DNA of 64,000 nt from Plecoglossus altivelis (GCA_036571765.1 BROE01000007.1:12359912-12423911), one strand, 5' to 3'. Counted from the stretch's first letter, positions 49,707 through 60,950 are shown. Program-made: numbers and translations. Notes: a model not told the origin generated them from the letters alone.

Positions 49707-49796
49707 ATGCTGGATTCGTTCCAACTTGTGCTCGTTATTCAACCTATGTCAATGAATCCCTCTTTGGACCGACGGGTTTATGGACTTCTACATTAG
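49707..49796 (+). other. Upstream ORF ending 3 nt before the dlx4b start
   Basis: An ATG at 49707 opens a 29-codon frame that stops at TAG 49794-49796; two further in-frame ATGs lie at 49746 and 49752. A 4-codon frame (ATG 49693) stops at TAA 49705-49707, overlapping the next start as TAATG. All would lie in the 5' UTR if transcription starts near 49550. The start contexts are weak (no purine at -3 for 49707 or 49746). Confidence 0.4.
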
Positions 49797-49799
49797 CTA

Positions 49800-50112
49800 A
49801 TGATGTCTATGGGTTTTATGCCCGACAGTCTGAATTCAGATCCCTCTAAATCGGCGTTTTTAGAGTTTGGGCACGGGCACCCGGCGCACCAGCAGCATTC
49901 CCCGGGACTCTCTCACATTTACCCCGTCCATGGCTTGCACGCTGCTGGCCACTCTCAACAGGATAGTCCCTTTAGCCCGACTGCGTCTACCTATGGCCGC
50001 TCTCTGGGCTACGCCTACCCCAGCGCAGTGAGCACTCATCCCCCGAGTGTTTACATGCCCTACCAGCACAACAACCACAACAGTTTGGGACTGTCAAGAT
50101 TAGAAGAGACAG
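49800..50112 (+). CDS. dlx4b: dlx4b coding exon 1
   Basis: Encodes residues 1-104 plus the first base of codon 105. The splice donor GTATGT begins at 50113. It holds the N-terminal transactivation region, rich in His, Ser, Pro and Tyr, without the homeodomain. Reading on past the donor gives only a short non-homologous tail, which confirms the splice. Confidence 0.92.
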
Positions 50113-53100
50113 GTATGTGTAAAATACTCGGCTGTTGAAATTAATTTGTTCTAATACAATCCCCTTGTCCGTGGAGCAATCCGGGAATTGTCATCATAAA
50201 CTGCAATTATAAGTTAGCCCACAGTACACAACCTCCTAATGTTAACACGAGGAACTAGCTGAACTACGTGAATTATTAAAATAAACGACTAACGTACTCA
50301 TTCTTAAATGAGCCAGCTTTACAACCTGCTGTCTTGTTAAATTGAGGTTCAACCAGATGAGTTTGGGTCCAAATCTTAAAACATTTTAATGACAGACAAT
50401 TTCTGATAAGCAATGAATTAACAACAATGTAAATAAAAAAGACATGTCATGTGGGCTACTAATCATATTCTACAATGAACACAGATGGTATAATACATTT
50501 TATTGACCATAATGTTTCGTGGGATACGGGTCAATTATGACCAAGGCCTAGCCTACCACGGAAAACGTTATTCAGGCCATTAAAATCACATTGTTAGGTA
50601 TTACAAGTTTGCTTTATTTTATGACAGCCATCAGACGTATACTTTCAGATGTTTATAACATAGGCTAAATGCTGTTTAACGTCAGCATGTAGGACTACTT
50701 TGCATTGATTTATACTCAGACATGCACACATAGCCGACATCTTCTAGGAAATAGAAGCCCATGGGCCTGATCCGGATTCAAACGTTTGTATTCTTTCAAT
50801 GGAACAGGTGCTATCGGACTAACCCTGATTAAATTATTTTTTAATCACAGTTACATGCAGGACTTTACTTGAGCGAATTGTTTTGACCTCGAGAATACAA
50901 TTCAAGAATACAAATGACTATAGACTATTATGCAGCAGAAGGTTTGAAATATGGAGCACATAATCCTAACCTCTGTGCAAGAGAAAAAAAAATCTTCAAG
51001 TCAGTCGTTGTATGTCAGTGATTTAGGAAGCTCAACTATGTTAATACCTCTTGTAAATCTACCCTGTATTCGGCTCGGTTATGTGACAGAACTGTAGCGT
51101 GTAAGCCACAGTAATCAAGTCACTACTCACTGATCAAATCACTGTGAACCAACTAAACTAACATGTTGACTGATGTTCTCTGCTCCAACCTAAAGATCGT
51201 GAGAAGTCTACAATGATCGAGAACGGGGAAATTCGCTTGAATGGCAAAGGAAAGAAAATACGCAAGCCTCGAACTATCTACTCTAGTCTTCAACTGCAGG
51301 CTCTACATCAGAGATTTCAGCAAACCCAGTATCTGGCCTTGCCGGAACGTGCGGATTTGGCGGCAAAATTAGGGTTGACCCAAACACAGGTGAGGACCAT
51401 TATATAAACTGGACACTTAATATTCACCACTGAAAGCCATATTTATTCACACAATTGCAGAGATTGAGAAATTGGATCCTTACAGACTATTATTTGTTTT
51501 GCAATTAACCAATTTAAACAATTCACAATTACAACACAGCAAAAAGATGTCTAATAGGTCTTTATCTTCAAAACAGTTCAAACAGTGAGAAGTGAGAAGA
51601 TCTTAACTGTTACTAAGCAGTGGGATGGTTTTCGTTGTTGTGTTGTATCAATTTTAAATCCATCATGCATAGGCTTTACAACAACAAAAAACGTTGAAAA
51701 GAATATTTGTCTTCAAAAGTGTATTATAGCAGACAGACGCACAAATGAAGAGCCTTATAGTACAGCTTTGCTCAGTCAATCATTTTGTGCAACATTAATC
51801 TACCTTATTCTCATATTACCATTGTGAGTTAATCCTTCACTAATTGTCTCTCGCGAGCAAACAGCACAGTTTGATTAAGTGAATTACAATAGGAAATACC
51901 TGTAAACATTCCGTAAAGACCCACGTGTTGTATTTAGAAAGATTTGTGTCGTGGTGTATTTTTACCTAATTATAGAGCTAATCTTATCAAATAGAAAGTA
52001 GTCCTATTCATGATAAAGCACGAGGATGAGTCACTACATACTTGAACGGATGGATATACACACGTGAACATACACATATCCTCAGCCATACATGCACACG
52101 CACGCAAGTACACACACACTCATTTGGTATAATCATTCATTTGTGTCGAAAATAATTTTGAAGATAAAAATAGTTAATATGGAAACCATTTGGATGTTGG
52201 ATCTGTAAACATTTTGGAACAGGTGACAGAGGGTACACACTGGTTTCTTATGGAATCAGTTTATCCATATGCTGTTTTGTATGCGTTCCCTCTTACATAC
52301 TTGAACCGAAAAAAATCAGTCTCATATTTTTCTCTCTCTCCAAAAGATAGTCAATCCAGATCGCAGATAATTAAACATCAAAATGCACATCGGCACATAT
52401 CTCGCTTAATGTTGCATGTGGCTTTTAACGAATATGCTTTTTATAAACCATCGTAAAACTGAAAATTATTCATCTTATTCTGAGTCAGCAAAAATACATC
52501 ATAAACGCAAAATCATTATGACCCATCAACTTGTTTACAGCTAAATCTCCATCTGCTTTTTATACATCTTTTGTCTCGTATTGTTGATGTCAGGCTCATG
52601 CATCACTGGCTTTATAAAATGTTTAAACAATGGCAAAGCAATGAATTTAGTGTAGTCCAAGTGTTCCTTATCAATTTTCTCAAACATAAATCTCCACAGA
52701 CCGACAGTTTTATCTGCCGTCGAAAGTAGGGCGTAAAATGAAAAATTAAGCCAGCAAGCCACTGACACGAAGCCATGTTCTTTTCTAGTGAAAGCATAGC
52801 CAAATGACTCTATTTTCGAAGTAATTTAATTTTTCCCTCCATTGTATTCAGTTAAAACTGCATGGGCCATTACTCGATCTTTGTTTATAAGATAATTGTT
52901 TTTAATAGGATGATGACTTTCATAGTTTGATGCCTGGAAACTCAGTAAAAACCCAATTTCTTTCTTTTTAGGTGAAAATATGGTTTCAGAATAAGCGATC
53001 GAAATATAAGAAGATTATGAAGCATGGCAGTGGACCGGAAGGAGAACATCTCCACAGCACATCATCCGTCTCTCCCTGCTCACCTGGGATGCCCCAACTG

Positions 53101-53220
53101 TGGGAGGTGTCAATGGCAAATAAAGGGACTCCTATGCACACCAACAACTACATGAACAATTTTGGGCACTGGTACCCAAATCCCCACCCAGATAGAATGT
53201 CCAGACCTCAAATGATGTGA
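49800..53220 (+). CDS. dlx4b: dlx4b, Distal-less homeobox transcription factor (3 exons, whole gene)
   Basis: Nuclear DNA-binding transcription factor of the Distal-less family. In fish, dlx4b acts redundantly with dlx3b in the preplacodal border, otic and olfactory placodes and arches. The coding sequence joins 49800-50112, 51196-51389 and 52972-53220, giving 251 residues (zebrafish dlx4b is about that length). The N-terminus has the family motif SKSAFLEFG near residues 17-25 and a Tyr/His/Pro-rich linker. The homeodomain spans about residues 126-185 (IRKPRTIYSSLQLQALHQRF onward), with recognition helix KIWFQNKRSK and the Dlx4-type KYKKIMKHG end. The C-terminal tail has QLWEVSMANK, a HWYP motif and ends in RPQMM. 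Introns start with GT and end with AG; the phases are 1 and 0. Start choice: tandem ATGATG at 49800, with A at -3 only for the second. The gene is convergent with dlx3b. LHQRFQQTQ and KIMKHG favour Dlx4 over Dlx1 and Dlx6, which share the N-terminal motif. Confidence 0.93.
51196..51389 (+). CDS. dlx4b: dlx4b coding exon 2 (homeodomain N-terminal two thirds)
   Basis: The acceptor AG is at 51194-51195 and the donor GTGAGG starts at 51390. The split codon (G + AT) gives Asp. The exon encodes the linker MIENGEIRLNGKGKK and homeodomain residues 1-44, ending TQTQ. The intron position between homeodomain residues 44 and 45 is the conserved Dlx position. The preceding intron is 1083 bp. Confidence 0.95.
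52972..53220 (+). CDS. dlx4b: dlx4b coding exon 3 (recognition helix and tail)
   Basis: The acceptor is a strong polypyrimidine tract ending in AG at 52970-52971. The exon encodes 82 residues, starting VKIWFQNKRSKYKKIMKHG and ending at TGA 53218-53220. The 1582-bp intron before it carries a short CA-rich patch near 52075-52120 and nothing else recognisable. Confidence 0.95.
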   Translation: MKIWFQNKRSKYKKIMKHGSGPEGEHLHSTSSVSPCSPGMPQLWEVSMANKGTPMHTNNYMNNFGHWYPNPHPDRMSRPQMM

Positions 53221-53659
53221 GTGGACAATCTTGTCTCTGTGCAAGCAAGTGCTAACTCAGTAGCCTACCGCAACAGTCATGGCCTATAGAGGTTTGGCTA
53301 CTTTACTCTCCAACGCATATCATGCATCAAGTTTGAATAATGTGTCGACGCGTGTTTGAATATGAATTGTGTTCTTAGTGTATGCAATTTATGTACTGGG
53401 ACAATGCTATAGGCCCTGTGTCCAAAATATTATTTGTTTATTTAGTGAAAGCCTAAATTCTTTTATTTGTAAATGGTACAACAGTGAGGCCACAACTTTA
53501 TGATATTACATAAAGAAGCCCATTCTTTGGTATTTTGTTTGTGTAGTCCGTCGTTTCGGTTGCGAAGTTGTGACCGTGTTGGGCTATCCATTGCAGGAGT
53601 GCCACCACACAAAATTGCCGTATGTCACATAACTGACTAGTGCCTCTGCAACTGCTTCT

Positions 53660-53665
53660 AATAAA
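53660..53665 (+). terminator. dlx4b: Likely dlx4b poly(A) signal
   Basis: AATAAA lies 440 bases after the dlx4b stop. A second AATAAA at 54149-54154, followed by ATATTAC, could serve as a distal alternative. Confidence 0.45.
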
Positions 53666-53669
53666 CACC

Positions 53670-55855
53670 GGTTTCGTTTGATAGATATGGAGATATGCTG
53701 TAAGGGTGTTCATTCATGAGTTGGTGAACTTCATACTTAAAGTGTAACGTCTTCGAATTTGTGCAGAGAAACATCGATAAAGGAAGGCATTACATCACAA
53801 ATTAAGACAATTAATAGGACTAATCCATTGTTACCTATCTGTTTGGGCTATTGTTTCTCGATTAGGTCTATGTCAAATTCACGTTTAACCTATCATCGTC
53901 ATCATCCACATTTTTGGTACGCACGCCTCATGAACAGCTGTAGGTGTATGCTTCAGTTTTGAAGAAGGAAAGCATTGACCTGCGTTGTGAAACTGTTCAG
54001 TTAACTATAATCGGGGGGAAAGTTCTAAATATAACAACACTCGGTGTGTACGTATGTATGCCTACACACGATGCACTTGGAGTTTCAGACAGGTCTGTGT
54101 GGGAACTCAGTGTGTTCCATTGCTAGACATTTAGATGCATGGCATGTCAATAAAATATTACTAAAACATCTGGAACAGATAATATGCTTAAAGAAAGAAA
54201 TAACCCCGTTTATTTTCAACGTGTTTGTTGAAAATCCGAGATGTTTAATAGCATCGCTAGTTTATCAGCCTGCAATTCTGTCCAGGTGTTCGAATGTAGC
54301 AAACACGACCAGATACGTCAAGTTAAAGACCGCGTCTCCTTTGATGTGGCAACTTGTTATATTTGTCACATTTGTTCTGTAGAGCAAACTACTTCTAGTG
54401 TCACACGCATGCAAGACACCACTAGAAAACGTGATCATCCCTAAGAACCGGAGTGATTCACAGCATCGACCATTTCAAACCGGGGGTTTGGAACTAAAGA
54501 TCACTTTAGGCCTACAGGTTTGTGTTCTGCAGAGGGCGAATCAGTGAATATTTTTATAACCCCTTATTTAACGTTTTTTCTTTCTCGTTTACATTAATGA
54601 GACGAACAAGGCTCGAATGGGATTCTAACGACACAACTGTATTTTCATTTCTTCTGGTAAACCCAGGAAGAAAGCAGTTGTCATAATAAACTGACAAATG
54701 ACCGCATTTTCGATTGCGAAACTGTACCTGATTAATAGTAGTCTATACTGATTTTCACATTCTGGTGTTTAAAATGTTTAAACACTACTAACAATCTATT
54801 TACATTACTGTAAACAGTACGCCGCTGGAACGAGTTGATGCTAATTCAGTGTGGTGCAAATTGAGTCGTGGTAAACGTTGATTAATGATGCAGTGAGGGC
54901 CTCCTATGTGAACTTAAGAAGAAAACATCCATTCTGTTCGTCCGTGTTTCGTGCAGCTCTGTAGTGGCTTGGCAAACATGTATGTTATTCTATAGCCAAG
55001 CAATCATCCAACAATTGCAAGGACGTAGCTACAGTTTAAAAAAAGCTATTGGAAACAGCCGGTAATCGATTCTAATACACAAGGACAACATCAAGGACTT
55101 TAGTGCTGCTTGAAAATATAAATGGACAAAGCTCGTGGGGTAAAGTCCAGTCACCTGCTCTTGACCATGTTCCGGTCAGCAGAGCTAACGCTGCTTCATA
55201 GGTCTCCCGCAACGTCAAGTTTGTTGTAACCAAACATGTTAACACCATGCTCAACACACACTTGCATTTTAAAACCATTTGTACATTACTAGCTGTAAAA
55301 TGTCTTAAATATACGATCAAATATGCTCATAATTTATTAAAAGTATAACATATTACAACATGCACGCCAGAATAACCCATTTAAATTTTTTATACTGTAC
55401 CAGCCTACTTAATCTTTACAACGCGGAACGTCATCGTATACGGGAGATAAAGCTCGGATCTTAAAACCCGGCGGATTTTCCCTTCTATGTCTGTCTAGCA
55501 GTCTTGAACATGTCGACAGTCTGAGGCATTAATTGCACCATATTAAGATAGACACACTCCCGCTTTACCTGAAACGTTACCGTAGGCTTTAGATGCCTTG
55601 GATTAGAAGCAGACAACCCTGGATGCAACGCAAAGCTGTGAACTCCGACGTCTTCACTCTTCCCGCTAGACTCCTTGGATAAATGCAACCAATTGTGTTC
55701 CATTTTATATTTCCTCGCTCTGTGTTCTTAATACATACCTCCTTTCGCTTTTTCGTTTGTGTGCTGATTATGGGCCTTGTTAACACGCAAGCTCTGGGAA
55801 GAAGAGGCAAGTGTTGCTGAATGAAGTGTCGAGACATCAGCGGAAATTATAGGCA
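53670..55855. other. dlx4b-dlx3b intergenic region, left part
   Basis: AT-rich unique DNA with no coding exon and no simple repeats. The lack of microsatellites, compared with the 44 kb on the left, is notable. The stretch includes the alternative AATAAA at 54149. Confidence 0.45.
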
Positions 55856-55859
55856 ATTT

Positions 55860-56260
55860 TACATCTCAAGATTAGAATAATGGGTGTTGGAGTTAGACAG
55901 ACAGAGTAAGGCCCTTTGAAACAGGCCAATTATCAGGCCGGCTGATTCGGTGAAACTGAATGGACTGCTCCCGTGACGGACGGCTGAAAGAAGGGAAATG
56001 GATGATGATATAGATTCTAAGTTTGAATAGATCTGTGCCTTTCAGGTCTGGATTTTTTGATTGGCTGTGTCTGGTGAAGTTTAATTTTGGGATAGCAATG
56101 AGGGGGTAAATAGGATGTTATTACATTGCGATGGTGGAAGAATGACAAATCCACTCTTGAGTGATTATTGGTATTAACTTGAGTGATCTGACATCTCGTG
56201 TGTAATTATCTGCATCTCCCCGGTTTGAGAGAATGCACGATTTGGTTTCATTTTTAAAGG
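55860..56260. promoter_or_regulatory. Candidate shared dlx3b/dlx4b intergenic enhancer
   Basis: About 400 repeat-free bases carry CAATTATC (55927-55934), TTAATTTT near 56081, GATTATTGGTATTAAC (56163-56178) and TAATTATC (56203-56210), with interleaved GGCCGGCTGATTCGG and GCATCTCCCCGG blocks. TAATTATC-type cores fit Dlx/homeodomain binding, and intergenic enhancers of the Dlx3-Dlx4 bigene (I37 elements in mammals) lie in the equivalent place. Homology to a specific I37 element was not tested. Confidence 0.4.
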
Positions 56261-56264
56261 ATGG

Positions 56265-58690
56265 TTGACTCAGGGCATGATGCACACTTTGGAGGGATTA
56301 GCATATGACATGCGCGCACACAAACAGACAAAGAAAGAGATAGAAAGAGACAAAGCGAAGAGGTGAGAGAACGGAGGGAGAGAGCTCTGTGATTAAACTA
56401 AGGGTTATGAAGTTATGTGGGCCAAAACAAATACAGACATACATACAAGAAAAAGACATATTGTTTTCAAAGACAAGCTGAGCCAGCATTACACCAAATT
56501 GTGAGGGTTGACTCGAGGGTTTATCCAATCCCTCTACAGTTCAGCCGGTCATGCTTGGCCCAAGCATGACTGCCCATCACAGCCCCGAGGTCATGTGAGG
56601 TTCAGCACTCCTCAGCTGTCGAGAAAGCCTTTCTCATTTCATTTCATTTATGTTTACAGTGGAATGGTGGTAGTGAGTGATCCAAACGAGGAATCAGACT
56701 CTGAATGAGAGTCAAACAGCTGCTAGCTGTCTTTCCATTGCCGCCCTCGCCATCCCAAGTACACCTCGCGACCCCTGGTTCACCCCGTGGCCTGCACCCT
56801 GGAGAGCAACGTTGACACCATTTTGTTGACGGTTTACGTGCTATGGGAGGAGAAGAGCTTAGAAGTCTTGGCACGATCTTTATTTAGGGTCTTCTAATGT
56901 GCTGCCATACCGTATCACATTCAAGTTCAACAGTTCATGTCAGCGCGGGTAGTTACGCCGGGTAAGGTTGAGAGATTATGGTTATGGGTCTGTATGGCCT
57001 CCCGCACCACACATGCAGCCACCAGGCTCATGGCCAGAACATTTGTCCTTCGTACAAATATATCCCCCGACGACGTATGGGCAGCCAGCAATGAGCAGGC
57101 CACACATGGTGAAGCCGCCACGGGAAGGTCAAATGTCTATGAGATTTCATTGTGAGAAGAATGGCCCACTTAGTACCATGTGAGAGCTTTGTGTGGCCAC
57201 AAAGTAGATCCCGGCTTGTGCCTGACCGTGGTCTTTTAGGACCGCTACAGTGCTTCTCCGGAAATTACATTTCTCATTTCAGAAAAGTGATGGCTACATC
57301 TGAAGTTATTAGGGAGAAAATGCGAGTACATAAGCATAAAAAATGAAATAAATTTAACGTACGTCTTTAGCAGTGTTGTGATTTGGTGCCATCGAACCAC
57401 GATCATAAATTCAGTTATGATGTGGTCATTTGAATGTCCCCTTTACCAGAGAACTGTTCACTGCCAGGAAAGGACACTTTTTTGTTTAGAAAACAGGAAC
57501 ACATGGAACGTGTTGTACACATCCAACATCGCTCTCACATGGTGTCATATTGCGGTACATTATGAACACATTGTATATTGTTCACAGCCTTACAACGCTT
57601 AGTGGGAACCGTGCGTAGCGCGTCCATTTTCTTCGTGCGCAATAGCGCTTACTTACACGCTACGCGGTAGTGACGCGTTGGTGGTCCATCTGGTTATGTG
57701 AACCTATGAATATATCGTATGATTTTAGCAATATTCTAAATAAAGTTGTTGTTGTTGTGAGCAATATAAGGGCATGCGATTGTCCCGGTTTATATTTATC
57801 GTAATGAGTCCAAGTTATAACATAACTGTCGATGATATGCCATATATATACATCAATGTATCATATATTATGTTAATTTTCTCTTTCCTATAAATATCAG
57901 ACTTTAGCTTTTCTCATTAAAAGTATTACAATTTTACGTTTAACTTAATTTAGAACCTACCATCTCCATCAAATATTTTCAATTTTACATAACTATCAAT
58001 ATATATAAAAAAAATTGTGATTGTGATTGATATTCGAGTACGCGTTTGTAATGGGACATTCGGACACTTTGAAAACGCTTTCACTTTCCATTGCTCGCAA
58101 TTAAGATGTGTCGATTCCAAGGAATTTAAAACTCAGCTTCTCTCGTGTGTGTGCTCGTTTCAACGTGTCAACAGTAACTGTGTCACTGCACGCACCGCCT
58201 TACACTTCCTTCCTCCATGTTATGGATAAAAACGAATAAAAGTTAAGTGACTCCAAAGTGTCTGGCTACCTGTAGTCACTGCCTACCTGCATACGATCCC
58301 GTATAGTAAAACCTGTAAAAGTGGACAGACGGCTTGAAGTCTCGTCGAAGTAGATTGAAGCCTAAATGACTTAACCCTTCACCTATCCTGTACTTTTGTT
58401 TGTAGACTGTGTTGTTTTTCCAATAAATCATCGAGTGCTACACTATTCAGAGAGTGAAACGACCATTTAACAGGAAATTTACGAGACGGCTATAACCTTT
58501 AAACAATTCCTGCTTTTAAATCTTTACGTTCACACAGTACAGTAACATTTGGTTGGAATATCGAGCCTCTTAAGAAGGAAAGAGAACAATATAGGAACCT
58601 TTGATATAAATGACTGTTGCTCACTGATGAACATGCTTTTGTATCTCCTTTTGTGAATACGAGGACGAAAGACACCATTTTTAGTTGATA
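56265..58690. other. dlx4b-dlx3b intergenic region, right part
   Basis: Unique DNA including a short GA-rich patch at 56320-56390, a Pro/Tyr-rich open frame at 56953-57183 (see findings), a CpG cluster with inverted arms at 57613-57665 and a very AT-rich stretch at 57770-58020. No gene is supported. Confidence 0.45.
57613..57665. repeat. CpG cluster bounded by 8-bp inverted arms
   Basis: GCGTAGCG (57613-57620) and CGCTACGC (57658-57665) are perfect inverted repeats separated by 37 bases that contain further GCGC words. This is unusual in an otherwise AT-rich region. Confidence 0.6.
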
Positions 58691-58692
58691 AC

Positions 58693-58698
58693 TTTATT
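58693..58698 (-). terminator. dlx3b: Likely dlx3b poly(A) signal
   Basis: AATAAA on the - strand (TTTATT on +) lies 616 bases past the dlx3b stop codon. It is the first canonical hexamer met in that direction. Confidence 0.5.
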
Positions 58699-59314
58699 CA
58701 TTTTGACAGAAACACAATAAAAGTGTACTAATTACATGAATATAAAAGGTCTGGAGGCACGACAGTGCAGTATTTCCATTTTAAACTAATATGATCTTAG
58801 TGGTTCTGCTTTTTATAAACACATATGTACAGCCTTCGACATTTTGTACAAATCTATAAATATGACCTGAGTTTCTGACGCACTTTGCAAATCCTTATCC
58901 ATGATAGAAATGTTCGCATAATGGATCAGCTGCACAGTTTAGTCATCGGTTTCGGCTGGTAACTACAACATGATTTGAATTACCTCTTACAAAAGAAAAT
59001 AAAAGAAGTACAACGGAAGCGATAAATAATTTAAAACCACGCCAGACGTCCTTTAAATACAACAAGTGATTCGACATCCCTTATGTGCTTTTGAATCTGA
59101 TTTTGAGTTCTGAAATATTTCCGCGGTACAAAGGTTTACCAGCGTTTCAGGGACATGTTACGCTGAATATTTAATCCAGCAGAGCCAATGTTTCCCTTCT
59201 TTCAGGCCTGTACTCCATGTCTTGTCAGTTTATAGCGCCGGCTACTCTTTCGGAGCTCAGTGAAGTCAATGGAAGGAGTTGGGCCTGCCGTTAAAACTCT
59301 AGGTACAGTCTTCG

Positions 59315-59626
59315 TTAGTAAACGGCTCCAACGCTTTGCTGTGGAACTGGATGGTGCACTGCCGCCGGATGCTGTAGGTGGGATCCTTGTTGGTACCAGT
59401 GATTGTTATAATCCTCCAGGTAGGGGGGCGATGAACTATGGGGAGCCGGCGGGATCTGAGGCCTGCTGGTAGGGGTACTGTGAGTGTTATTGTCCCACAC
59501 TGCTGGAGATGGAGGGGAGTTGCAGGCCATCGAGTCACTGGCGTTTGGACTGTGGTCAAGAGGAACCTCACCATTCTTGTACAACTTCTTGAATTTGGAC
59601 CTTCGGTTTTGGAACCAGATCTTGAC
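59315..59626 (-). CDS. dlx3b: dlx3b coding exon 3 (recognition helix and tail)
   Basis: The acceptor ends in ACAG at 59627. The exon encodes 103 residues from VKIWFQNRRSKFKKLYKNG to the terminal GAVY and TAA at 59317-59315. Intron 2 is 314 bp. Confidence 0.95.
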   Translation of the reverse strand, partial: VKIWFQNRRSKFKKLYKNGEVPLDHSPNASDSMACNSPPSPAVWDNNTHSTPTSRPQIPPAPHSSSPPYLEDYNNHWYQQGSHLQHPAAVHHPVPQQSVGAVY

Positions 59627-60950
59627 CTGTAGCAGAAATATTCGAAATTAATTTATATAACTTAATTTGTATAAATATTGTTTAAAAATATGACTGCTAT
59701 TGACCATAAAGAGCCTAAATATACATTAATGCGTGAATTTTCGATGAAAAAAATGTCCAATGTGTTTTTAATGTTATAACATAAAATGGAAATTATTGCA
59801 GCGAGGAAAAATGCTAATTGACAGACATTTGTAACATTACAATTTCATGTGTAAAAGCAAAAAAAAAAGCACAAAGAAAAGAAGAAGAATAGGCTGGTAG
59901 AGACCTCTAGATCAATGAATGCGGAAAAACGAATGTTTACCTGTGTCTGAGTCAGGCCAAGTTGTGCAGCGAGCTCGGCTCTCTCCGGGAGAGCGAGGTA
60001 TTGTGCTTTCTGAAAGCGCCTCTGCAACGCGGCGAGCTGGTAGCTGGAATAAATGGTCCTCGGTTTGCGGATCTTTTTCGGCTTACCATTCACCATACGC
60101 ACCTCTGGTTCTGGTTCTTCTTTAACTAAAAAAGAACAATAGAAAAAGTGTCGTAAGTTTTCAATTTTAAAAAGACCACGAATAACAGTAGTGATAATCA
60201 TAATAGGAAATAACTAAACTCTGAGTTATATGACCCTAATACAATCACATTGTTTTGGTCAAGCAGCCAATTATAGTTATTATATCTTATCAAGATATAG
60301 CTGTTTTAAAATACGACTTTACCTCACCTAACTCAATACAGTCACAATATATAGTCTAATGTATTCTACGTTAACGAATTGAGTACGTTGGTGGTATGAA
60401 ATGTATGAAAATTTTTATAGAATTAACGTAAAAGTGCACGGGACCATACTTGATGTTTAACACAAACTTCAAATACACCTCTTCAAGTAGTGTCTTGTTC
60501 AATACCCAGAACCGAATGAATACTTTAGATAAATCTCCCAAACACATTTCGCGTTTGGACCTCTGTGACAGAAACAAAATACAACCAGGAGAATCATTGT
60601 GTCCTACCTGAACCTTGGGGTGAGGCTTGGATGTCTCTGCTATAGTGTCCGTATTGTCTGTAGGCATTCGTGTAGGAGTATTCAGATTTGGTAGGGTATG
60701 CACCCGCACCTCCCATTGCATTCAAATTGAATTGATGATGGTAAGAATTCATGGGTTGACCGTAGGCTTGACTTTGGTAATATTCGTGATGGCTATGGGC
60801 CGCTTGTCCACTATAGTAGCCCATGTCCGTGACTGAAGACTCGGGGAGAGTTGGCGAGTCTTTGGAGTTAGGATGGCAACTCATAGATCCGGGTAAATCG
60901 GTCAAAATACTCGCAATTTTCTTCTCATAAGTCTGTCCAGCGCTCATCAT
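59315..60950 (-). CDS. dlx3b: dlx3b, Distal-less homeobox transcription factor (3 exons, whole gene)
   Basis: Nuclear homeodomain transcription factor. In fish, dlx3b patterns the preplacodal border and otic/olfactory placodes with dlx4b; mammalian Dlx3 acts in skin appendage, tooth, bone and placenta. The coding sequence joins (minus strand) 60950-60608, 60125-59941 and 59626-59315, giving 279 residues. Residues about 20-110 form the DLL_N region, with SKDSPTLPESSVTDMGYY and a Tyr/Gln/His-rich stretch. The linker KEEPEPEVRMVNGKPKK precedes the homeodomain, about residues 133-192 (IRKPRTIYSSYQLAALQRRF onward, KIWFQNRRSK). The tail has SDSMACNSPPSP, NNHWYQQGSHLQ and the terminal SVGAVY typical of Dlx3. 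Start choice: the upstream in-frame GTG at 60986 is not a start (a stop lies three codons further up). The tandem ATGATG at 60950/60947 matches the family start, with A at -3 for the second. Introns are GT/AG, phases 1 and 0. Confidence 0.94.
59941..60125 (-). CDS. dlx3b: dlx3b coding exon 2 (homeodomain N-terminal two thirds)
   Basis: The acceptor TTTTTTAG ends at 60126 and the donor GTAAAC begins at 59940. The split codon G + TT gives Val before KEEPEPEVR. The exon ends with homeodomain residue 44 (TQTQ), matching dlx4b exon 2. Intron 1 is 482 bp. Confidence 0.95.
60608..60950 (-). CDS. dlx3b: dlx3b coding exon 1
   Basis: Encodes residues 1-114 plus one base, from the tandem ATG to a GTAGGA donor at 60607. 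It contains the whole DLL_N region. The first of the two ATGs has C at -3 and the second has A, so the protein may begin MS rather than MMS. Confidence 0.92.

Noticed and set aside
49800..53220. Assignment as dlx1, dlx2 or dlx6 instead of dlx4b
   Set aside because: The N-terminal SKSAFLEFG motif is shared with Dlx6/Dlx1. The homeodomain LHQRFQQTQ, the KYKKIMKHG end and the QLWEVSMANK tail fit Dlx4, and the convergent partner is clearly a Dlx3.
59260..60836. Plus-strand frames opposite the dlx3b exons
   Set aside because: Antisense shadows of dlx3b exons; the minus strand carries the conserved homeodomain.
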